In this document: piece by piece, positions 22,315-32,475 of the stretch
How the letters are laid out: each line of letters starts with the position of its first letter
Position numbering within the stretch: the stretch's first letter is position 1
Assembly (NCBI GenBank): GCA_905221605.1
Contig: CAJNDS010002202.1
Location: 815,879-879,878 of the forward strand
Direction of reading: 5' to 3'
Origin: Symbiodinium natans
Taxonomy: Eukaryota > Sar > Dinophyceae > Suessiales > Symbiodiniaceae
DNA length: 64,000 bases
Notes under the pieces: generated by a model
Told to the model about the DNA's origin: nothing
The model's input: only the letters and a program-made list of their open reading frames with translations
Database searches by the model: none
Made by a program: the position numbers and the translations under genes

Positions 22315-23125
22315 CCGTACACACCCTAAGGTTTTTGGGGGTTGAGGGTTTAGGGCTTTAGGGCTTTAGGGTTAGGGCTTAGGGTGTTCGCGCTTTAGGG
22401 TGTTAGGGGTTTAGGGTTTTGGGTTTGCTGTCTAGGGGTTTTAGGGTATTAGGGTTTTCGGGTTTGAGGGTTTTAGTGCTTCAGGGTTGAAGGGTTTAGG
22501 GTTTTAGGGTTTTAGGGTGTTAGGGTGTTAGGGCTTTAGGGTTTTAGGGTGTTTAGGGTGCTTAAGGTGTCTGGGTTTAGGGTATGGGGTTTCAGAATTG
22601 TAGGGTTTTTGGGGTTTTGGCTTGGGGGTTCGGGGGTTCATGGTTAGGGTTCAGGGATAAAGGATTTAGGGGTCAAGGGCTTGGGGTGTAGGTTGAGGGG
22701 TTTTAGGGTTGTGAGTTCAGGGTTTTACGGTCTTAGGCTTTAGGGGTTTATGGTTGAGGGTTTTGGGTTTTAGGGCTTACATAGCGCGTGCAGGGCTCAG
22801 AGAGGAAATCAATACAGGGTTCAGCGCGTGTAGGGACTAGGGTCTACAGAAATACTATTTAGGGCAGTTATTATTAAGGGCATTCATTATTAAGGGCATT
22901 TATTATTAAGGGCATTCATTATTGAGGGCAGTCATTATTTAGGGCAGCTATTATCAAGAGCTTCCACGGTCTTGCCGCGCAGAAAAAGGCAGAAGAGGGC
23001 AGAACGACCTCTGGACGCCGGGACTCCGGTAGAGTGGAGACAATCCTCCAGTCTACGCCAGCCAGGTTACCACTGCGAGGGTTTAGGGTTTAGGGTTTAG
23101 GGTTTAGGGTTTAGGGTTTAGGGCC
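22220..23125 (+). repeat. 848-bp tandem duplication, copy 2
   Basis: Differs from copy 1 at only a few bases that I could see (such as CCCTGAGG versus CCCTAAGG). The copy boundary falls inside a (TTTAGGG)n tract. Confidence 0.95.
22862..22957 (+). repeat. six 16-bp units, copy 2
   Basis: Identical pattern to 22014-22109. Confidence 0.9.
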
Positions 23126-23225
23126 ATCTGGGGTGCCCCGGCTGGTGGACCCAGAGGGGACAGATTGCCCGTGGCAGACCAGAAGGCGGCCTTCTGCGCC
23201 CAGCTGCTGCTACTGGTCGGACCAT

Positions 23226-23700
23226 CAGGGCTCTAGGGGTTAGAGGTTGAGGGTTGGAGGGTTTGAGGGTTTGCGGGTTTGCGGGTTTGAGGGTTTGAGG
23301 GTTTTAAGGTTCTAGGGTCTTAGGGTTTTAGGGTTTTAGGGTTTGGCGATTTAGGGTATTAGGATTTTAGGGATTGAGGTTTTGAGGGTTTTAGTGCTTC
23401 AGGGTTGAAGGGTTTAGGGTTTTAGGGTTGTAGGGTGTTAGGGTTTTCGGGTGTTAGGGATTTAGGGTTTTAGGGTGTTAGGGTTTTAGGGTTTGAGGGT
23501 TTTAAGGTCTTGGGGTTTAGGGTTTAATTCGGGATTTTAGGGTTAGGGTTTTAGGGTATTAGGGATTTAGGGGTTTAGGGTTTTGGGTCAGCGTTTTAGG
23601 GATTTAGGGGTTTAGGGCTTTAAGGTTGTACGGGATTAGGGTTTTGTGTTTAGGGGCTTTGGTGTTCTTGGATTTAGGGTCCCGGGGTTTAGGGTTTCAT
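23226..23700 (+). repeat. diverged relative of the 848-bp unit
   Basis: Shares GAGGGTTTTAGTGCTTCAGG and neighbours with the duplication, but is diverged. No gene seen. Confidence 0.7.
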
Positions 23701-23803
23701 GATTTTTTCTGTGTGAGCACCCTAAACCCTGGACCCTAAACCCTAAACCCTAAACCCTCAACCCTTCTTCTTGGGCCCGAGGGGCCATGCTGTAGCGAGG
23801 CGA

Positions 23804-23972
23804 ACTTGGAGGTTCATGGGTACATATGTGTAGGGTTCTGAGTGACCGACCTTGGGTCATCAGTAGCCCTAAACCCGAAACCCTAAACTCCAAGCCCTAA
23901 ACCCTAAACCCTGAACCCTAAACCCTGAACCCTGAACCCTAAACCCTTATGAGCACCCATGAACCCTCAAGT
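23804..23972 (+). mobile_element. TIR element, family K, with telomeric core
   Basis: ACTTGGAGGTTCATGGGT on the left and ACCCATGAACCCTCAAGT on the right; CCCTAAA/CCCTGAA units lie between. Single ends occur at 34396 and 43371. Confidence 0.75.
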
Positions 23973-24123
23973 AGGTGATCCAAGAGGGCCAGACCTCCCC
24001 CAAAACCCTAGACCCTCGACTCGAAGCCCGAAAACTTGGACCCTAAGCCCTAAGCCCTAAACCCTAAACCCTAAACCCTAAACCCCTAAACCCTACACAC
24101 CCTTCAGTCATAAGGCCAAGAGG

Positions 24124-24224
24124 TTGGCATGTTACCCCTTAGACCAGCAGTCCTTAAGACGGATTATAATAAGAGGATACTGTAATTCCTATTAAGGACT
24201 GTTCGTATGGGGGGAACATGCCAA
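24124..24224 (+). mobile_element. TIR element, family F
   Basis: Ends TTGGCATGTTACCCC and GGGGAACATGCCAA; inner arms CAGTCCTTAA / TTAAGGACTG. Lies inside the proposed 3353-bp PPR intron. Confidence 0.85.
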
Positions 24225-24699
24225 TCCAGAGGGCTCGAGGGGTTCACGGGCCTGGTTTAGGGTTTAGGATTTGGGGCTTGCTGTGTTCAGCTGTTACTCT
24301 GCCCTAAACCGCAAACCTAAAAAACGCTAAACCCCCAAACCCTGGACCCAAACTTCAACCGTGAAGAGCCTACCCTGTTTGCTTGGGTATCCTTGCCCTA
24401 AAGGTTCCCGGTTTAGGGCTTCAGGGCTTCAGGCCTTGAAGCCATGAAACCCCGTTAGCCCTAATCGCTAACCTCCTCTAAGCCCCTTAACCTGAACTAA
24501 ACCTCTAACCTAAACACCCTAAACCCCCCCAAACCTCCCAAACCCCCCCCCAAACCCCCCAAGCCCCTCCAAACCCCCCGCCCCCCCCAAAACCCTGAAC
24601 CCTAAACCCTAAACCCTGAACCCTAAACCCTAACCCTAAACCCTAAACCCTGAACCCTGAACCCTAAACCCTTTGCAAGCCCTCCTGGGGCGCCCCGGC

Positions 24700-24751
24700 T
24701 CTTTCTTCCACATCTCGTCGATCAGCTCGAAGGCTTTGTGCCCAGCAGCAC
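24700..24751 (-). CDS. PPR protein, candidate exon (repeat unit 2, helix B)
   Basis: Reads AAGHKAFELIDEMWKK, a typical PPR helix B (A.ELIDEM..K). The acceptor is GATGCTAG|GT (AG at 24753-24752). Joining the single G of the previous exon to GT here gives a glycine codon and places Y and M 24 residues apart, the canonical value. The exon is 52 nt. The proposed donor GA|GC (24699-24698) is the second of two GC-type choices and less certain; an alternative is GT inside the TTTAGGG tract at about 24666. The 581-bp intron upstream begins near (TTTAGGG)n and ends near (CCCTAAA)n on the sense strand. Confidence 0.55.
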
Positions 24752-25332
24752 CTAGCATCAGCAGGGGTTTAGTTTAGGGTTTGGGGTTTGGGGTTGGGGG
24801 TTTGGGGTTTGGGGTTTGGGGTTTAGGGTTTAGGGTTTGGGGTATATAGCTGTCCCCACCTGCCTTCTTGGCAGGTCAGTTGGATCGAACCTTGAAGGAA
24901 CGGAACGAACCATTCCAGTGAGAGGTTTGGGACAGAGAACACTACAGCTCTAATTATGGCCGCGCCGTCATTGGGGTTTGCCAACCACCTTCTGCAACTG
25001 CCCACCTCAACTCCGGCGCCCCTGCAGGAGAAAAACCTGAAAAAATCTTACAACCCAAGAAGGGAAAATACGTAATGTCCCAAGGGCTGTAAACCCTGAA
25101 GTGTTGAACACAGAACACTAAGCCCTACATAGTATGGTCTCTGGACCCAAAGTCCCTGAAATAAAAGCCATTCAACCTTCCGGAAAGCAGAAGCCCGAAG
25201 CCTTGACCCTCTAGGGTTTAGGGTCTAGGGTGTAGGGTTTAGGGCTAGGGTTTAGGGAACCCTAAACCCTAAACCCTAAACCCTAATCCTAAACCCTAAA
25301 CCCTAAACCCTAAACCCTGAACAAAGCAAGGC

Positions 25333-25402
25333 CTCTCTTGCATGCGACCAGCGCTATCGCGTAGCAGGAGACATCCGGCTGGACGCCGTAACTTCGCATC
25401 TC
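25333..25402 (-). CDS. PPR protein, candidate exon (repeat units 1/2)
   Basis: A 70-nt minus-strand exon (phase 0 to 1) reads EMRSYGVQPDVSCYAIALVA, then CKR. 'GVQPDV..Y' followed by 'A.VAC' is the PPR linker and helix A, in the form common in dinoflagellate PPR proteins. The acceptor is CTGGAG|GAGATG (AG at 25404-25403). The donor is AGAG|GC (25332-25331). CCCTAAA lies upstream and TTTAGGG downstream on the sense strand. The M-to-Y distance is 13 residues, the canonical spacing. The intron to the previous exon (25403-26173, 771 bp) holds an inverted-repeat element at 25609-25720 and arrays in opposite orientations at its two ends. Confidence 0.6.
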
Positions 25403-25439
25403 CTCCAGTTCAGGAACTGGGCAAGACAGCCTACTGACT

Positions 25440-25517
25440 TAGGGTTTAGGGTTTAGGGTTTAGGGTTTAGGGTTTAGGGTTTAGGGTTTAGGGTTTAGGG
25501 TAGGGTTTAGGGTTTGA
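25440..25517 (+). repeat. (TTTAGGG)n tract
   Basis: Intronic if the PPR model is right; near the 3' end of the 771-bp intron. Confidence 0.95.
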
Positions 25518-25608
25518 CGAGGGTTTGGGGTTGAGGGTTCAGGGGTTAGTTGGGCAGCTTGGGGAGTCCTTTTGCTCACGGGACAGGGTTGAGTCAGTAC
25601 AGATTGAA

Positions 25609-25720
25609 CCCAGAGACTCCAAGACCCCCTTAATTGAGGAAAATCCCTTAAATCATAACAGGAGCCCTAATATGATTTAAGGGCTATTCCTAACAATTAA
25701 GGGTTTTTGGAGCCTCTGGG
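25609..25720 (+). mobile_element. TIR element, family I
   Basis: CCCAGAGACTCCAAGACCCC ... GGGTTTTTGGAGCCTCTGGG; lies inside the 771-bp PPR intron. Confidence 0.85.
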
Positions 25721-25817
25721 AAGAGAGCCTCTTCCTTTTCAGCGGACCCATGTAGGTGAAGCGAAGATGGAAGGAGCTGCAAAAGCTTGGTTGCTGGGTT
25801 CATAAGCCCCCGAAAGG

Positions 25818-25888
25818 GTTTAGGGTTTAGGGTTTAGGGTTTAGGGTTTAGGGTTTAGGGTTTAGGGTTTAGGGTTTAGGGTTTAGGG
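25818..25888 (+). repeat. (TTTAGGG)n tract
   Basis: Ten perfect units. Confidence 0.95.
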
Positions 25889-26042
25889 CCCACAAAAGGT
25901 GTACACTTTCAGTTTTTAGTATCCCAAACAGTGTAACGTGTACTCTCTCAGCTACTAAGAAAGAGACGCCACCAGAGTGTGTAGGTTTGAGGGGCTTTTA
26001 AGGTTTAGGGACTTGCAAGGCCTCGGGTTACCCTACCCCCGG

Positions 26043-26160
26043 AAACCCTAAACCCTAAACCCTAAACCCTAAACCCTAAACCCTAAACCCTAAACCCTAA
26101 ACCCTAAACCCTAAACCCTAAACCCTAAACCCTAAACCCTAACCCTAAACCCTAAACCCT
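26043..26160 (-). repeat. (CCCTAAA)n tract
   Basis: About 16 units with one 6-mer; near the 5' end of the 771-bp intron on the minus strand. Confidence 0.95.
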
Positions 26161-26173
26161 CAAAAAAAAGCGC

Positions 26174-26248
26174 CTGCAGGAGGGATGCTGCACGCTGCCA
26201 GTCGTAGGAGTCGGCAGCTTCACGCAGAAGCGCCTCGTGCTCGGCCAT
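26174..26248 (-). CDS. PPR protein, candidate exon (repeat unit 1)
   Basis: Reads MAEHEALLREAADSYDW, then QRAASLLQ, and stops at a GC donor (CTGCAG|GCGC at 26173-26172). DWQRAASLLQ matches helix B of the PPR motif, a ~35-residue helical hairpin that binds RNA, usually in organelles. Joined to the next exon (GAGATG...), the Y/H-to-M spacing is exactly 24 residues, as in canonical PPR units. The start is placed at ATG 26248, but the frame is open further upstream to a TTTTAG acceptor, so the ATG may be internal. After the donor the sense strand runs into a (TTTAGGG)n tract. What I see is the motif and register; the splicing is inferred. Confidence 0.55.
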
Positions 26249-26518
26249 GCGGAAAAACCTAAAACCCTGAAACCCCAAACTCGACAAACAGCCCCTACGG
26301 GTTTAGGGTTTAGGGTTTAGCCCCTAATGAACCCTGGCCTAATAAGCCCGAACAAAGCCCAAATAAGCCCGAATAAGCCAAAATACAGCCCGAATAGCCC
26401 AAATAAGCTCTAACACCTGCCATGTGCTCAAGGCTTTTAGCGGGTTTCGCGATATGAATCTCCAAGGTCAGGCTAACTTCCAGAACCCTAAACCCCAAAC
26501 CCTAAACCCCTAAAAGAC

Positions 26519-26615
26519 GTCCACTGGGGCACAGGCCATGTACCCATCTACATCGTAGGCGTCTGAGTTCAGGAAGTCATACCTTGCAAAGTAGGGGGGC
26601 CGCAAGTACTTGGGT
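26519..26615 (-). CDS. candidate exon upstream of the PPR exons
   Basis: An open frame on the minus strand begins after a CTGGCAG acceptor-like site and reads PKYLRPPYFARYDF, then LNSDAYDVDGYMACAPVD, before a possible GT donor. It is 97 nt, rich in aromatic and acidic residues, and has no simple-repeat character. On the minus strand a CCCTAAA-type tract lies upstream and a TTTAGGG-type tract directly downstream, the same arrangement as the PPR exons that follow at lower coordinates. An internal AAG|GTATG could be an earlier donor. I do not recognise the family. It may be the 5' part of the PPR gene, or a separate gene. Confidence 0.35.
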
Positions 26616-26634
26616 CTGCCAGACTTCGGCACGG

Positions 26635-26746
26635 TTTAGGGCTTAGGGTTTAGGGTTTAGGGTTTAGGGTTTAGGGTTTAGGGTTTAGGGTTTAGGGTTT
26701 AGGGTTTAGGGTTTGGGGTTTAGGGTTTAGGGTTCAGGGTCTAGGG
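26635..26746 (+). repeat. (TTTAGGG)n tract
   Basis: About 15 units. Confidence 0.95.
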
Positions 26747-27033
26747 ATGTCATCTGCCGCCAAACCGCAAACTAGCTTAGGGCTTACCTGGGACTCTCTT
26801 TACCTACAGTTTTATGGGTTGTACCTAGCAATGAAGGGGTAGTTCCTACTCAGTTGTAGGTGAACAGAGCGCCGGGTAGGGTTTAGAGATAGCACGCCAG
26901 CAATCACGTATTTTCAGGGGCGCTTCAGACAATGCCTATGGACATCCCATGTCTTTGATGTCTGCAAGAGCTTTTGACATTCACGCGGCATTTGCGAGCC
27001 GACTGGCGACCTACTTCATAACTACCAATTCCT

Positions 27034-27121
27034 TAAGAACCCCCCCCCCAAAAAAAAAAAAAAACTTCCTTATAAGGGTAATGTAGGGATAATTATTATA
27101 TGTGTTTTGGGGGGGTTCTTA
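27034..27121 (+). mobile_element. TIR element with C9A14 run, family M
   Basis: TAAGAACCCCCCCCC ... GGGGGGGTTCTTA; AT-rich core with TATAAGGGTAATGTAGGG. Confidence 0.75.
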
Positions 27122-27359
27122 CTCCCTAACGCAAGGAAAAGCCACTCCCGCTTTCGATTCCCAGAGTCTGGCAGACCAAGTGAGGGAAATGAACAGCGCT
27201 GCGTTTGTCAGACTAACACGAACCCATCAGTTCAAGCCCAGACAATCTCACAAAGGGTAGCAACAACTCCCCAACCCAAACCCGGTTTAGGGTGTAAGGC
27301 CTCGGGTTTGGGGTTTGGGCTTGGGGTTAGGTTTTAGGGTTCAGGGTTTAGGGACAAAT

Positions 27360-27530
27360 CCATATCACCTCCTATGACAAGCTGACTGGGAGTGGGGCTC
27401 AGGGTATTGCCAGTAATCCAGGTCATCGGCCTGCAACCAACGGTGCACGCGGGGAGGGGAAGGCGAACGGATGGGAAGGCAGCGGTCTGGGAGCGTTTGG
27501 AGTTCTTGGTCCTTTGAGACGAAGCTTGTC
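27360..27530. other. unique spacer, minus strand open
   Basis: The minus strand is open for 53 codons (SFVSKDQELQTLPDRCLPIR, later LQADDLDYWQYPEPHSQS) to a TGA. Possibly exon; no splice sites identified. Confidence 0.3.
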
Positions 27531-27699
27531 TAGGGTTTAGGGTATAGGCTGCATGGGGTTTCGGGTGCCTACAGCTTGGGGTTCTAAGTTGCTAAGACGG
27601 TTTTGGGGGCTTCGGCTGCTTGAGTCGCAATAGGATGCTTAAAGATTGTAGGGTTCGGCTGAGGATTCCGAAGCTCGGCTACCGAAGAGCCAGGTCGCG

Positions 27700-27816
27700 G
27701 TTTAGGGTTTAGGGTTTAGGGTTTAGGGTTTAGGGTTTAGGGTTTAGGGTTTAGGGTTTAGGGTTTAGGGTTTAGGGTTTAGGGTTTAGGGTTTAGGGTT
27801 TAGGGTTTAGGGTGTA
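27700..27816 (+). repeat. (TTTAGGG)n tract
   Basis: About 16 perfect units. Confidence 0.95.
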
Positions 27817-28822
27817 GGGCCTGTGGGGTTTAGGGTTGAGGGTGAAGAGTTGGCATGAACTGCAAACCCGATGCAGAGGGGTGGGATGCCAGATACTCAC
27901 ACGTCGAACTCCCATTGCAGCACCTAGAGACGACGTGTAAGAATTCTGCTGTCGAATCTGCTAGAACTGAGTATTTCTCAAAAAAAATCTATCTGCAAAA
28001 AATTGAGAATTTCTCATTAACAAAGATCTGTGGGATTCTGGCAGTAGGGCCAAGGGGCTGAGAGACCTTGCAGGCTGTCAGCCCTACCCCCCCTAAACCC
28101 TAAACCCTAAACCCTAAACCCTAAACCCTAAACCCTAAACCCTAAATCGGCGCCTCTTGGCCGTACGACGCAGGCGGCGGGCAGAACGCGACCTCACAGT
28201 GTCACGGGTGTGGCGGGGCACTTTGTTTAGGCGTTTAGGGTTCAGGGTTTAGGATTTAGGGTTTAGGGTTTAGGGTTTAGGTTTACGATATCTTGCAACA
28301 AAGATCGTAAGGAGCTCAGAGAGTGATGAGCGACAGGGCGATACCGCGGTGGGCACTTGCAGGCGCACGTCCACATTGGGCCTAAACCCTGAACCCTAAA
28401 CCCGAAAACTAAAACTCTGGGACTTGGCTCTGAAAACTGTGTGGTTTCTGATCACGTCTACCCGCACCCCAATGAAGAAGAACACATCACACACACACAA
28501 TACATTGAAATCACCCAGTCGTCGAAATATGCGCCCTAAACAGTTGATCTACAAGATTACGGGGACTTGACCCCCCCCCAAAGCATGGTTTACATGAACC
28601 CCCCCTACAGGCCTCTCAAAAGTCCTTTGGGCCCGAAATGTCATGCCCTAAATCCCCCTAAACCCTAAACACTATCATTAACTAGGCCGTCTACACCCTA
28701 AATCCCCTAAACCCTAAGCCCTAAACCCTAAATCCCCTAAGCCCAAAACCCTACACCCTACACCCTAAACCCTAAACCCTAGACCAAAAACCATACTGCG
28801 CTGGCACATGGCCCCCCTGCAG

Positions 28823-28881
28823 GGTCGTTCTCTGCCGTACGACGCGCTGTGGAGCGTGCCTTAGACTACTCTTTTCGCTGA
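28823..28881 (+). CDS. candidate terminal exon
   Basis: The acceptor CCCCTGCAG is followed by a frame reading SFSAVRRAVERALDYSFR and a TGA that is not telomere-derived. Preceded by a CCCTAAA tract. Short, amphipathic helix-like end. Family not recognised. Confidence 0.25.
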
Positions 28882-29382
28882 AGAACCCCCCGCGAAAAAA
28901 ATCACAAACAAAATAAAATGAAAGAAACGTATCCCTATATTGCCCTTATAAGGAAGAGTATGTTTTAGTGTTTGGGGAGCAGTAGCGGGCATTGGGATCT
29001 TTTTGGGGGGATTGGGGCTTCAGGGCTTTAGGGATTTGGGGGTTTAGGGTTTGGGGGTGCAGGGTGTTCGGGTTAATATTAGGGCCTACGCGTGGGTGCT
29101 CATGTACAGCTTTGGGGTTCGAACAAGGACAGAGGTGCAGAAGCTCTGAAAAACTGCGCGTCTGGAGGCTTGGAGAAGAAAGCCTCGAGGTTTTGGGGGT
29201 TAAGGTTGTACGGGCCCGCGCGAGGAGCTGAACGCGCTATTTTTGGAATAGCCTTCGAACTCCCCAACACTTAAAGACCCTTCAGGCTTCAGGCTTTTGG
29301 ATGTAGGGTAACGTCAGCATGCATGCCAGCGCTACAGAAGACGATGGATCGGGTTCGCACTTCTACGTCCTAAGCCGGGCCC

Positions 29383-29537
29383 TACCAAGCCCAGTTTCCA
29401 TATTAGTATATTATTATAATATAATTATTATGATATTATTATTATTATGAATAAGGGCACCCTTTTTTGGGCTGGCTATTTTATAAGGGAACCCCTGGCT
29501 TAAAAAAAAGTGTAAAGGGTACCAGTGGGCTACCAAG
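29383..29537 (+). mobile_element. TIR element, family A, with AT-rich insertion
   Basis: The family A interior and right end are intact. The left arm is altered, and an AT-rich (TATTATTA) stretch of about 45 bp is present. Confidence 0.8.
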
Positions 29538-29879
29538 GGGCAACAAGGATCAGAGACTAGGATAAGCTAGAGATGCTGTCTCCTGATCGTTCGGTTCGTG
29601 ATGGGCTTCCCCGGTTGTTCCTTGATCTGTTTGTTCCTTGTAAGCCCTAAACCCTAAACCCTCAACTCTAAACCCTAAACTCTACACCCCAAACCCTAAA
29701 CCCTAAACTCTACACCCTCACCCTACAACCCGAAATCTCGTAACGAAACCTCGGGCGCCAGGGCTTGAACCAGCTGTCGGCGGTGCAGAAAGACCTTGCT
29801 TGCAGCAGGGTTTAGGGTTTAGGGTTTAGGGTTTAGGGTTTAGGGTTTAGGGTTTAGGGAAGATAAGAGGGGGGGGGAA

Positions 29880-30070
29880 CTGGTCACTAGTGTTTTTCTT
29901 CTTACAAATTATTCAGATCATTCCCATTTCTATTCCACATGTTTTACTTGTTCTTATCCCGATCCTCTATGATCATTGTGCCTTGTTTGTGAGTATTTTG
30001 ATTCTGATTGCTACTGTTACTTCGGCTACATGCTGGCGTCATTATCGCCGTTCAATCCGGGGCTGAGGGA
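29880..30070. other. unique AT-richer spacer
   Basis: No repeat, ORF or inverted repeat seen. Confidence 0.5.
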
Positions 30071-30173
30071 TTTCGGGCCTCTAAACCCTAAACCCTAAAC
30101 CCTAAGCCCTAAACACTTCACCCTAAACCCTAAACCGCCTCTCTGGGCTAGGCCCGCAGAGTAACTCAGTAAT

Positions 30174-30386
30174 TAGCCCAGTAACCATAGGGTGGTTGTC
30201 AAAATTATGATCCCTTTTTGGGGTGCCCTAAGTATTAGGTGCCGTATTATAATAGGGACCCAAAAAGGGACCCTAATTTTGACAGCCACCCCATAGTATA
30301 GTAAGGGCACCTTTTTTTGGTTGGTTACTTTATAAGGGAACCCAGAACCAAACAAAGGGCAAAAAGGGTACCGCTGGGCTACCAAG
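30174..30386 (+). mobile_element. TIR element, family A, carrying a nested family B
   Basis: The left end TAGCCCAGTAACCATA is split from the rest (GTATAGTAAGGGCACC) by the family B copy at 30190-30291. Confidence 0.9.
30190..30291 (+). mobile_element. TIR element, family B (102 bp), TSD CATA, nested
   Basis: The same length as the copy at 14504. CATA at 30186-30189 and 30292-30295; removing one CATA and the element restores a family A sequence. Confidence 0.92.
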
Positions 30387-30398
30387 TCCTTAAACTCC

Positions 30399-30500
30399 CA
30401 GGGTTTAGGGTTTAGGGTTTAGGGTTTAGGGTTTAGGGTTTAGGGTTTAGGGTTTAGGGTTTAGGGTTTAGGGTTTAGGGTTTAGGGTTTAGGGTTTAGG
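30399..30500 (+). repeat. (TTTAGGG)n tract
   Basis: About 14 units beside a composite inverted-repeat element. Confidence 0.95.
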
Positions 30501-30814
30501 GCTCGGGGCCCTAAGTTTCAACACCAGCACCACACGACGAACCCTGCAAACCGACTGGGAAGTTCACGGGGTGCTTATAACCCAAGGGTTAAGGATTTAG
30601 GGTTTAGGGTTTGGGGTTTAGGGTTAGATTTTAGGGTTTAGGGTTTAGGGTTTAGGGTTAGATTTTAGGGTTTAGGCTTTAGGGAAAAAGGTTAAGGGCC
30701 TAGCATTCGGTATGCATAACTGTATAACCCACGAGAGGCTAGGCAGGCCCTGAGAAGCCTACGCTGGCCACGCCGGCAGCAGCAACGCCTGACTCACTTG
30801 TAAAAGCTCGCATT

Positions 30815-30930
30815 TGGGTTTAGGGTTTAGGGTTTAGGGTTTAGGGTTTAGGGTTTAGGGTTTAGGGTTTAGGGTTTAGGGTTTAGGGTTTAGGGTTTAG
30901 GGTTTAGGGCTTAGGGCTTAGGGCTTAGGG
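30815..30930 (+). repeat. (TTTAGGG)n tract
   Basis: About 13 units ending in four CTTAGGG variants. Confidence 0.95.
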
Positions 30931-31557
30931 CTCTTAAAACCGCTGAAAATGTATACCTAAAGACGATGTTTTTAAACTCAAAAAGGGGAAATATCACATA
31001 CCTCCAAGGCCTACCAAGTAAAAGCTCTTTGTCAGGCTTTTAGGAGTTTGGGGTTTAGGGTTTTGGTGCTTAGGGCAGTTTAGGATCTAGAGTTCGGGGT
31101 TTAGGGTTTAGGGTTTAGGGTCTTGGGAGCTTTTTTGTTCTTGGGGCTGTGGCCTCGTCAGCCTTTGTCAGCAAGCCCGAACCACCTGGTTTAGATTTCG
31201 CGCTGAACCCTAAACCCTAAACCCTAACCCCTGGGGTTTAGGGTTTAGGGTTTAGGGTTTAGGGTTTAGGGTTTAGGGTTTAGGGTTTAGGGTTACATCC
31301 TAAACCTAGGGTAGTAAGATTTCAGAGAACCTAAACTCGCCTGGGCTAACTCGGAGCTGCAGGGATTGCTGCCGGTCAGAAGGCGAAGCTTGGAATAGTG
31401 AGACTCAAGATGCTAAAAAAAGGGGTTTAGGGTTAGGGCCAACCGCAATTCCGTAACCAAGGAGTAAACATGTCTTAAAGGGGCTGGTAAGGGAGGCTAA
31501 ACTCTAAAGACTGGGTATACGGGCCTACTCCGGATCCTAGCTAGGACTATTCTTGGG

Positions 31558-31656
31558 GTTTATTTAGGGTTTAAGGTGCTTAGGTTTAGGGTTTATTTAG
31601 GGTTTAAGGTGCTTAGGTTTAGGGTTTATTTAGGGTTTAAGGTGCTTAGGTTTAGG
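31558..31656 (+). repeat. three 33-bp units
   Basis: Unit starts GTTTATTTAGGGTTTAAGG at 31558, 31591 and 31624; a higher-order repeat built from telomere-like pieces. Confidence 0.9.
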
Positions 31657-32277
31657 GTTTAGGCTTGTTCAGGGTCTCGGGTTTCGGGTGCCAGGGTCAA
31701 GTGGCCGAAGGTCGCAAGGGGACTCTGCAGCAAACTGGCCCGCGTTGAAGGCCAAACTTTCATAAACCAGGGTTTAGGGTTTAGGGTTTAGGGTTTAGGG
31801 TTTAGGGTTTGGGATTTAGGGTTTAGGGTTTTAAACTTATAAGTGTTTTAGGTTCCCTAAGAATCCGACAAGGGGTTTTATAGCAAGAACCTGCAACAAA
31901 GCGGATGTGGAGTTCTTAGGGTGCCTAAGGCCCAAAATTCTCTGGTTGAAGTCGCAGCCCTAAACCCTAAACCCTTAACACACGCATGCCCAGTCTCGCT
32001 CCTGCCACGCTGCGGCGTGCGGAGTCGAGCGAAAGTCCCGGGCGCCTGTGACACACATGGACCGAAGTCGTGGCTTTGTGCCCTAAACCCTAAACTAAAC
32101 CCTAAACCCTAAACCCTAAACCCTACACCCTAAACCCTAAACCCTAAACCCTAAACCCTGCCTCGCGGCCTTCGGCAAGGGTGGGAGCCTTCGGGTTCAG
32201 GGGAGGCCCGAAGCCTAACCACCCCTGAAATCTAGAACCTCAATGACAGGGGGGGGGGGGGGGGGGGCCTCTTCAGG

Positions 32278-32475
32278 TCCAGGGGTTTAGGGTTTAGGGT
32301 TTATAGGGTTTAGGGTTTAGGGTTAGGGTTCAGGGTTCAGGGTTCCGGGTTTAGGGTTTAGGGTTTTTAGGGTTTTTAGGGTTTTTAGGGTTTTTAGGGT
32401 TTTTAGGGTTTTTAGGGTTTTTAGGGTTTTTAGGGTGTTTAGGGTTTAGGGTTTAGGGTTTAGGGTTTAGGGGCA
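32278..32475 (+). repeat. TTTAGGG with TTTTTAGGG 9-mer block
   Basis: Eight consecutive 9-base TTTTTAGGG units (about 32361-32437) between 7-mers. Confidence 0.9.
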
